A stretch of DNA of 64,000 nt, taken from contig NC_084809.1 in assembly GCF_963583255.1 (NCBI RefSeq), positions 1,431,001 through 1,495,000 of the forward strand, in the 5' to 3' direction. The DNA is from Pyrus communis (lineage: Eukaryota; Streptophyta; Magnoliopsida; Rosales; Rosaceae). The notes under the pieces are model-generated. The model ran no database searches, was not told the DNA's origin, and saw nothing but the letters and a program-made list of their open reading frames with translations. Shown one piece after another: positions 57,661-64,000 of the stretch (positions are counted from its first letter, which is position 1; every line of letters begins with the position of its first letter). The position numbers and the translations under genes are program-made.

Positions 57661-60026
57661 CTATTGGAGCAAGTGATACTGGTTTGTTTCAGTTTCTTGT
57701 CCGTTGAGACGATCGCCATAGCCATAGGAATGGCCGCAGAACATTCCACCCCACTGAGGGAAGTAGATGAGGGAGACTGGGAGAGTGCACACAAGCATCA
57801 TCACACCCATCAGAGAAATGCTCGTCTGCTTGGAGAATTCCGTGCCTGAAAACAACAGCAGCTGGGTTACCACCGCCCCCATCGTCCCTCCGCCGCCTGT
57901 GATCCCTGATACCACTCCCAGTGACCTGCATAAGTAAACAGAGATGTATACATGGCGATGATGCTAACTATGCATGCAAACTGAAGGAATTATAGTTGAT
58001 TCAAACCTACGTCAGAGCACTATAATTAGTCATAGTATAGCTAGCTAGTCACACTCCAACAGAGTTGTGCTAGGATCAATCGTAATTCTCGTGTTTATTA
58101 GTTTTTGGCTTGTTAATACGAGATGATTGTTGGTGCTGATGGTGCATGTCACCAGCAATCCCCATTAGCACCGATAATCATCGACCACTTAAGTACGTTA
58201 CCGACTGATTTTTGCGTGAGTGATTTCTAACTGTTGGTGTTCATACGTCACCAACTCCCATCAACACCAATATAATAATCACCGGAAAGAAATCGTTTCT
58301 CCATCTCTTCTTCCAAAGTTTAGGGATCAAATAATCCGGACCTTTAAAAATTAGAAAAATTAATGAAAATGGTTTGAAAACTTTGAGTTTTAACGATAAG
58401 GATAAAATAAAGGGTAAAGTAAATAGTACCATGATTTACTTTTTAATGTAAAAATATGATTTTTCGTTAAAGTGAACTATACCAAAAGCTTTTCGTTAAA
58501 GTTCCCTTAAAAATTTGATCCAACGGCTAAAAATTATTATAGCTTTTAAAAGTTCTTACTAATTTCTCTGTTTTTAGCTGTTGGAACAAATTTTAAAGGT
58601 CTGGATCACTTGATCCCTGGGCTTTGGAGGGAGAGATCCGGAGAATCCGGGCCTTCCAAATTTTATCCAACGGCCAAAAATTATTACACCTTTTAAAAGT
58701 TCAAAACAAATGGATAGTTGGATGAAATTTGAAAGGCTCGAATCACTTAATCTGATGATCTTGGTGAAAGAGTGGTAATCACCCAAACATCGCGTCATCA
58801 AGAATAAGTGGTAGAAGTGGGACCAACACAGAGAGGAATATGCCTCGTGGAGTGTCATTTCATCGTTCGTACCTTTTGGACACAAATGGCACCACACCAA
58901 ACGTAAGGCCGGCGGCAGCTTGTACAAAGACAGAGAACGCACACATGACAAGTATGGATCCCCAAAGCGAGTTGACTCGTCCGAGTAGCAAACACAACAA
59001 CCCCGCCACCGTCTGCGCCACCCACAACCCCCACAACCTCCCCCTCATCCCGAACCTTCTCGCCAGCCTATCGGAAACCAACCCGCCGCTCGGCCTCGAA
59101 AAGAAATTTGCCATTCCGAAGCTCGCCGCTATGATCCCCGCCACCTCAAGATTCACACCAAATCTGTCGTAGAAATACTCAGCTATGATATTATCAGTGG
59201 TCAACTCCACCCCAAAACTGAAGGCATAAGTCAACGCCAAAATCCATGCTCTATAATTCTTGGCCCCATTAAAAATAACACTTAACAAGCTCTCTTTGGA
59301 CTTGTTGTCGACCTTCTGAGAGCGTTTGTAGCTCCCAGAAGGTAGGTCTTGACCAAATGCCAGGACCAATAGGGCAGTCACAGTTTGAAAAATTGCTGGC
59401 ACGAAGAACGCCAGCCTCCAAGCAGTGGAGGAAGGCACGTTGAATGACATGATGAGAGAATAAATGAGTGGCATGACCATCTGGGTGACGCCGGAGCCCA
59501 TGTTGGCCCAGCCGGCAGAGAAGCCGTTGGCGAGGCCGACAACGCATCCCGAGAACATGCAGCTCATCCAGAACTGGTTGGCGACGAAGTTGGCGAGGGA
59601 GAAGCCAGCGAGAAAGCGGATGGCGATGAAGGAATTGGGGGAGGAGATGAGAGAGGTGGAGAGGATGATGGGGGCCGTGAGAAGGGAGAGGGTGCCGATG
59701 GCGATGCGGGGGCCGATGAGGTCGCATATAGGTCCCATGGCAATGCGGGAGACGATGGAGCCGACGAAGGCGGCAGTGCCGGCATAGCCGGTGTCGGTGT
59801 CGGTGAGATTGAGGTCGTTGCGGATCACGGCGAGGAGGGGAGGGATGGAGAAGGTGGAGAAGAAGTTGGAGAAGAGGGAGAGCCATGCAAGGTGGAAGGC
59901 CAGCATGTGGGGTGGTGCTATTGAAAATAACCTCAACTCTGTGGCCTTTTGATCAGCATCCACTGGTAGTTCAAACACATTACAATGATCTTTTAGTACT
60001 TGTTCTTCGTCAGCATCAGCTTCCAT
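57661..60026 (-). CDS. NRT2.7: High-affinity nitrate transporter, NRT2.7 type
   Basis: Two exons in phase give 472 aa: 58873-60026 and 57661-57925. It is a proton-coupled nitrate transporter of the NNP family (MFS); Arabidopsis NRT2.7 loads nitrate into seed vacuoles and does not need NAR2. Twelve hydrophobic segments are evident. The MFS loop signature GPICDLIGPR lies between TM2 and TM3, the first nitrate signature is SAGWANMGSGVTQMVMP, and the second is VSGITGGGGTMGAVVTQ in exon 2. The single intron position after PFVSKR and the short C-terminus fit the NRT2.7 clade rather than NRT2.1. The intron carries nested repeats. Syntenic with AT5G14570 (from memory). Confidence 0.93.
58310..58760. 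mobile_element. Nested MITEs in the NRT2.7 intron
   Basis: The outer repeat has ATTTGATCCAACGGCTAAAA-type and GGATCAAATAATCCGG words in inverted and direct copies and is related to the element at 12404-12819. An inner ~160-bp element (about 58351-58510; TTTTAACGATAAGGATAAAA ... TTTTTCGTTAAAG, twice) splits it. The inner family is one I associate with apple/pear genomes; this is from memory. Confidence 0.6.
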
Positions 60027-63000
60027 TGCGGTGGCGGCGGTGGTTGTTAACTATTAATTTGTTTAGTGAATTTTGTGATTTTCAGAATTTTTTTCCTTTC
60101 TTTGGAAAAAGCTTAAGGTAAAGAAGGAAAAGGAGGCAGAAGCATTGCACGCAGATCTTCCTGTGGTGCTTTAAGGTTTAGATGCTGTGTCAAACAAGTT
60201 TATAGTTACTGCGCAGAATATGTCGATAACAATCTTTTAGTTTGAGATATTTTCAGCGTGTCGATCACGGCCTGACATACTACGTGTTATAATATAATTG
60301 GTTTAAATTCTTTTTAAGTTACTAACTATTTGAATCATGATAATTGATGTACTAAGTAGTTTTCTAGTACACTAAAAAATTTCTCTGGCTAATAATTCTA
60401 TTATATAACTGTTGATATACGTTGATACGCCTTCAACCCGCTTTATTATGTGCAAGTATTTTTGTGAGTATTATTATTTTTGCTTGTACTCATCAACAAA
60501 TATATATATATATATATATATGTATATATTAGTCATTAGTCGATGTAATAGACTTCTTTTGATGACATTCCAACTTAATAACACAGTAATATATGAAGAG
60601 AAATTTATACATATAATTATATTATTATACTGAACCTATAATAACGATGAACTCGCTCTATGTAACTCATTTCTCTTTCAATTAGTCATATGTATCAATT
60701 TGCGGATCAATTTGCCTTCACTAGTTCCATCCTTTGCTTTCAAGTGTTCAATTGAATACTAGTTGGACTTATGTGGACAATGACAAAAGATGAAGGGGTA
60801 CGTGTCTAAGGAGAAAATTTTAGGTCGACAGTTTAGACAAATATTTCTTCTCTCTTCTTTCAAATATCACGATAAGGAGAAAATTTTATGTCGACAGTTT
60901 AGACAAAATTTCTTTTATATTTAGGTATCGCTTGATTGTAATTAAGTACAAAGTCCAATGCAAAGGAATAGTTAAGCACGGGTAGGGTTATCTACATACT
61001 TATTTTTACTTCTTATACACCTTCTTAATTTTCAACCGTTAGGTCGTATGAATTGAAGATGATCAAACAAAAGAACGTGGAAGATAAAAATCGAAGTGTG
61101 AATAACACTTTCCATAAATACAAAGCCCAACAAAAACGTTTCATTCTTTTGTGAGTGGGTCAGACATTTCATATAATCCGACTACGGACACAAAAATTGA
61201 ATAGTAGGAGACAACCATGTGTCGAGAGGTGCGTTTTATCCTCTCAAATGGTGATGGATATTTTCGCCTTTGTTTGGTCAGCCTCGATCTAGGTTTATAC
61301 TCGGGACGGTTCTATATACACATATAGCAAATTTCGTAAGTGCATGCATATGGTCTTCTTTTTTTTTTTTTTTCGGCAAGGTTGCAAGTTGCAACTGCTC
61401 TTATTTTCTTACTTAATTTCAGATATACATTTTTTTCATAAAAAAAAAAAAAACAAGACATAACAACCTTGTAATCTTTTGCAAGGAATTTCTCGTAACT
61501 TAAGTGATTAAAAATATTTATCTGAATACCTGAGATCTTTTAAGTTTGATTTCCCCTTCTCTAACACCAAAAAAGATGAAAAGATGTAAATTGAGTTATA
61601 GGATTCCAAGTGAAAGTTAAGACAAGTTGATCAAAGTAAAAGGTGGATTGAAATGAAATTGATGGGGGTGGTTATGACTGACAAAAAAAAAAAAAAAGAG
61701 TGTGGAGAAGCATGGACGGAGCTAGAAGCATTTTTAGTGAGAGCAACTTCGAATAATGAAATTAAATTAAAATTTTTATACAATGCTATTAACTTATTGT
61801 TCAACAACATGATTTTAGCTAATTGGTGTTTAGAATTGTGAAATATAAATCATTAGGTAATGGAAAAAATTACATGGCTCAGAAAATGTGAGAGAGTAGA
61901 AATAATGTAGAATGTCATAGAGTATTTTAAAATAAGTGTTTAAACTGATGCTTCATTTCTAAAAGTGTATAAATAATTTGGCATATGTTGCCTCCGTCCA
62001 TGTGGAGAAGAATCAAATCAAATAATGGGGGAAAAGATTACTATTTGGCATTTCCTTTTTTGTAGCATTTACTGTGCGTCCAAATCATGATCTGGAAATT
62101 TTCAGGAAATAGAAATTTCCTCACATCACATAACCACGACAAAAGTAACTTGGAAGACCAAAACACCCTTAATAGCCTTGATAGGGATGGACAAACTTTG
62201 TCATGTTGAAAGTAGAATTTAGCGAAGTTGGCTAGAGCAGACAGGCGTGAATAATGCATACGAGTTTGAGTTGTTATTTTGTATAACTCAGATTAGTTAA
62301 AATTTGGACTTAAATTCAGATTAATCGCTCTGAAATTGGGTTGAATACGAATATATTGCTTGAATCGATTATATAACGTTTGGAGTTGGATTGAAATGAG
62401 GTTTTTAAGTATATCGTTCATAGTGATAGAGCCAAATTCTTTATGAGAGAGAGCCCTTCATATATGTATAGATAAAAAATTTCGAAATCTAACATTAACA
62501 ATTGAAGTAGTCTTCACAAAATTGAAAGGCCCATTAAATGTCATAGAGAGAATCAAAAGAAGTGCATAATACAACTAAATGGGAGGTAGAGAGCAGCGTG
62601 ACTAGTAATTTTGAAATTATAAGGATATATAGATGCTAAATAATAATTGATTAGGTTGCTTTAGAAATAACATTAAAGTCGATTTTAAAACCCCATCCCT
62701 TGAGTTTTACTAAACCACACAGACAAAACAAACAAAACTGTTAGAAAAATATAAGACACAACATCGTTCAACTCAAATTCTTCGCGAGGACAATTTATGT
62801 TCTTCCTCATGTCTTGCAGCTCTACAAGAGCATGCTTGAGGCTGTTAGAAATTTCTTACACAGTGATCAGGATGACCCGAAACCACTATGGTTTAGTGGC
62901 TTGCATTTATTGATCATCTTTTACAAAAAAAAAAATGAAAAAGAGTATATTCAAAACAATTTGAGTGATTTTTCAAGATTTACTTGCATATTTACTAAAA

Positions 63001-63171
63001 ATTAATTCCAAAATATTTTTCTTAAAAATGTTTTTTAACCATTTTAAAAGCGCTTCTAAACGAGCTCATAATCGGTGATGCTACCACATTTTGTCATCGC
63101 TCGAACGTTCACGCATTTTGCATCAGTGCGGTTCCGGACCCTTCTCCCGCCAAAAGGCCCAACTCGGACCA
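60027..63171. other. Gene-poor intergenic region
   Basis: It contains the NRT2.7 5' UTR and promoter (60027-60200), a TA microsatellite (about 60502-60520), a 65-bp-spaced direct repeat with AAGGAGAAAATTTTA and GTCGACAGTTTAGACAAA (about 60809 and 60874), poly-T and poly-A runs (61364, 61440, 61683), and anonymous AT-rich DNA. The stretch 62814-62930 has exon-like composition after a CTTGCAG, but the translation was not recognised. Confidence 0.45.
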
Positions 63172-63382
63172 TATAAAAACCTTTCAACTTCATTTTACAG
63201 TCCCCGTTTCCTTCACCTGCACACTGCAAAGTGCAAACCTCTCTCCATCGCGCGAGAGCCGAAGCTTCGTCCTAATCTCTCTCTCTCTCTCTCTCTCCCT
63301 CTCTCTTCATGCATTTGGATTGAACTGACCGAGTTTCTGGACCGACGACCAGCTCGGGAGTTGCATTTTCAATCGACGAACC
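63172..63382 (+). promoter_or_regulatory. TATA box and probable 5' UTR of a gene beyond the edge
   Basis: TATAAAA at 63172-63178 is followed by a CT-rich leader (CT microsatellite at 63269-63302) and a good donor candidate, CCG/GTCAGT, at 63382/63383. A CCCGCCAAAAG word at 63147-63157 resembles an E2F half site. From 63383 to the edge the sequence is T-rich and intron-like. I infer a plus-strand gene whose coding part lies to the right. Confidence 0.5.
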
Positions 63383-64000
63383 GGTCAGTATTTTTTTAAT
63401 TGTACTCCAATAGAATTCCTAAATATCGAACTCGTGCTGGTTTCAATTTCGCGACCATTTTTTAACTTCGGATTGTAATTTTGCAGTTTCATGGAATTCT
63501 AAAAAATGGAGCTCGATCGAACTAAGAACTTAACTATTTGAATTCATTCTTACATATTTGCTGCGATTTGCTACTGCTGTGGATACATTTTTGGTTTAAG
63601 ACTTTGAGAACTGATTCTGTTGGCGATTTAATTCGATTTCAAAGATCCGAAGAGGAATTTGAAGAGATTTAACATGTTTATATGTTGCTTGTTATTTGAT
63701 CGCTGTAACTTTGTTGGATGTATGATTGATTGATTCGTCAAGCGACTTCCAGTAAATTTCTCTTAATTTTGTTTGAAATTCAAATTTGAGACTTCTAATT
63801 TGGTTAATCATTGTCGTTTGATTTTTGGGGAAGTTTCTGGATTCTGTTAGCATTTGAGCCTTGATATACGAATTTCGATTTGAATGGATCTGCACATGCG
63901 AGGAATTGAAAATTTATGCGCTTCGATGTCTTTCTTTTGATACTTTAATATGCAAAAAGATATCTAACAGTGAAAAATGCAACTACTTATGTGGATCATA

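Noticed and set aside
59269..59886. 205-aa minus-strand ORF rich in His, Leu, Arg
   Set aside because: It is an alternate frame of the NRT2.7 first exon, with repetitive composition and no family resemblance.
1..64000. tRNA or rRNA genes
   Set aside because: None was recognised by eye, and cloverleaf structures cannot be searched reliably without tools.

Overview
The window is plant nuclear DNA. It holds intron-rich genes with GT/AG introns, AT-rich intergenic space, many small foldback transposons, a decayed Copia-type retroelement and TIR-NBS resistance-gene debris. The protein sequences and the repeat families (for example the MITE nested in the intron at 58351-58510) suggest a rosid, most likely Rosaceae of the apple/pear group. 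That species call is my inference from memory; no search was run.

Left part (1-30 kb), dense conserved genes: the 5' end of Pescadillo (minus), CDT2/DTL (plus), MKK3 with its C-terminal NTF2 domain (minus), a seed oleosin (plus), the WDR82/Swd2-like gene APRF1 (minus), the very large RST1 gene (plus, 25 exons), and an intronless P-class PPR gene (plus). Exon boundaries were read directly from the sequence, and the reading phase was checked across every junction. APRF1 and RST1 share a 313-bp head-to-head promoter.

Middle (30-40 kb): two minus-strand genes, a CCCH/RRM protein of the C3H41/RBM26-27 type and a FLOE-family (DUF1421) protein with a P/Q-rich prion-like middle.

Accessory region (39.9-50 kb): a 5' LTR with a primer-binding-like site, three 120-bp tandem repeats, a broken gag-pol, a MULE transposase fragment, a truncated TIR-NBS gene with a 13-bp frameshifting duplication, a PPR fragment, a TNL C-terminal fragment, a GA microsatellite and a second related LTR. 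Both LTRs are bordered by ATTTA, so the whole 9.2 kb may be one old element that gained captured or nested gene fragments. A PIF/Harbinger-like MITE follows.

Right part (51-64 kb): a GT14 glycosyltransferase (minus), the plastid sirohydrochlorin ferrochelatase SirB (plus), the nitrate transporter NRT2.7 (minus), a long gene-poor stretch, and at the right edge a TATA box and probable 5' UTR of another plus-strand gene.

From memory of Arabidopsis loci, the genes interleave members of the AT5G14520-14570 segment (PES, APRF1, FLOE2, GT14, NRT2.7) with members of the AT3G27640-27700 / AT5G40400-40440 segments (CDT2, oleosin, MKK3, RST1, PPR, C3H41). This looks like one less-fractionated ancestral block. 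The genes are unrelated housekeeping or developmental functions rather than a pathway, although SirB (siroheme for nitrite reductase) and NRT2.7 (nitrate import) are neighbours that both serve nitrate use.
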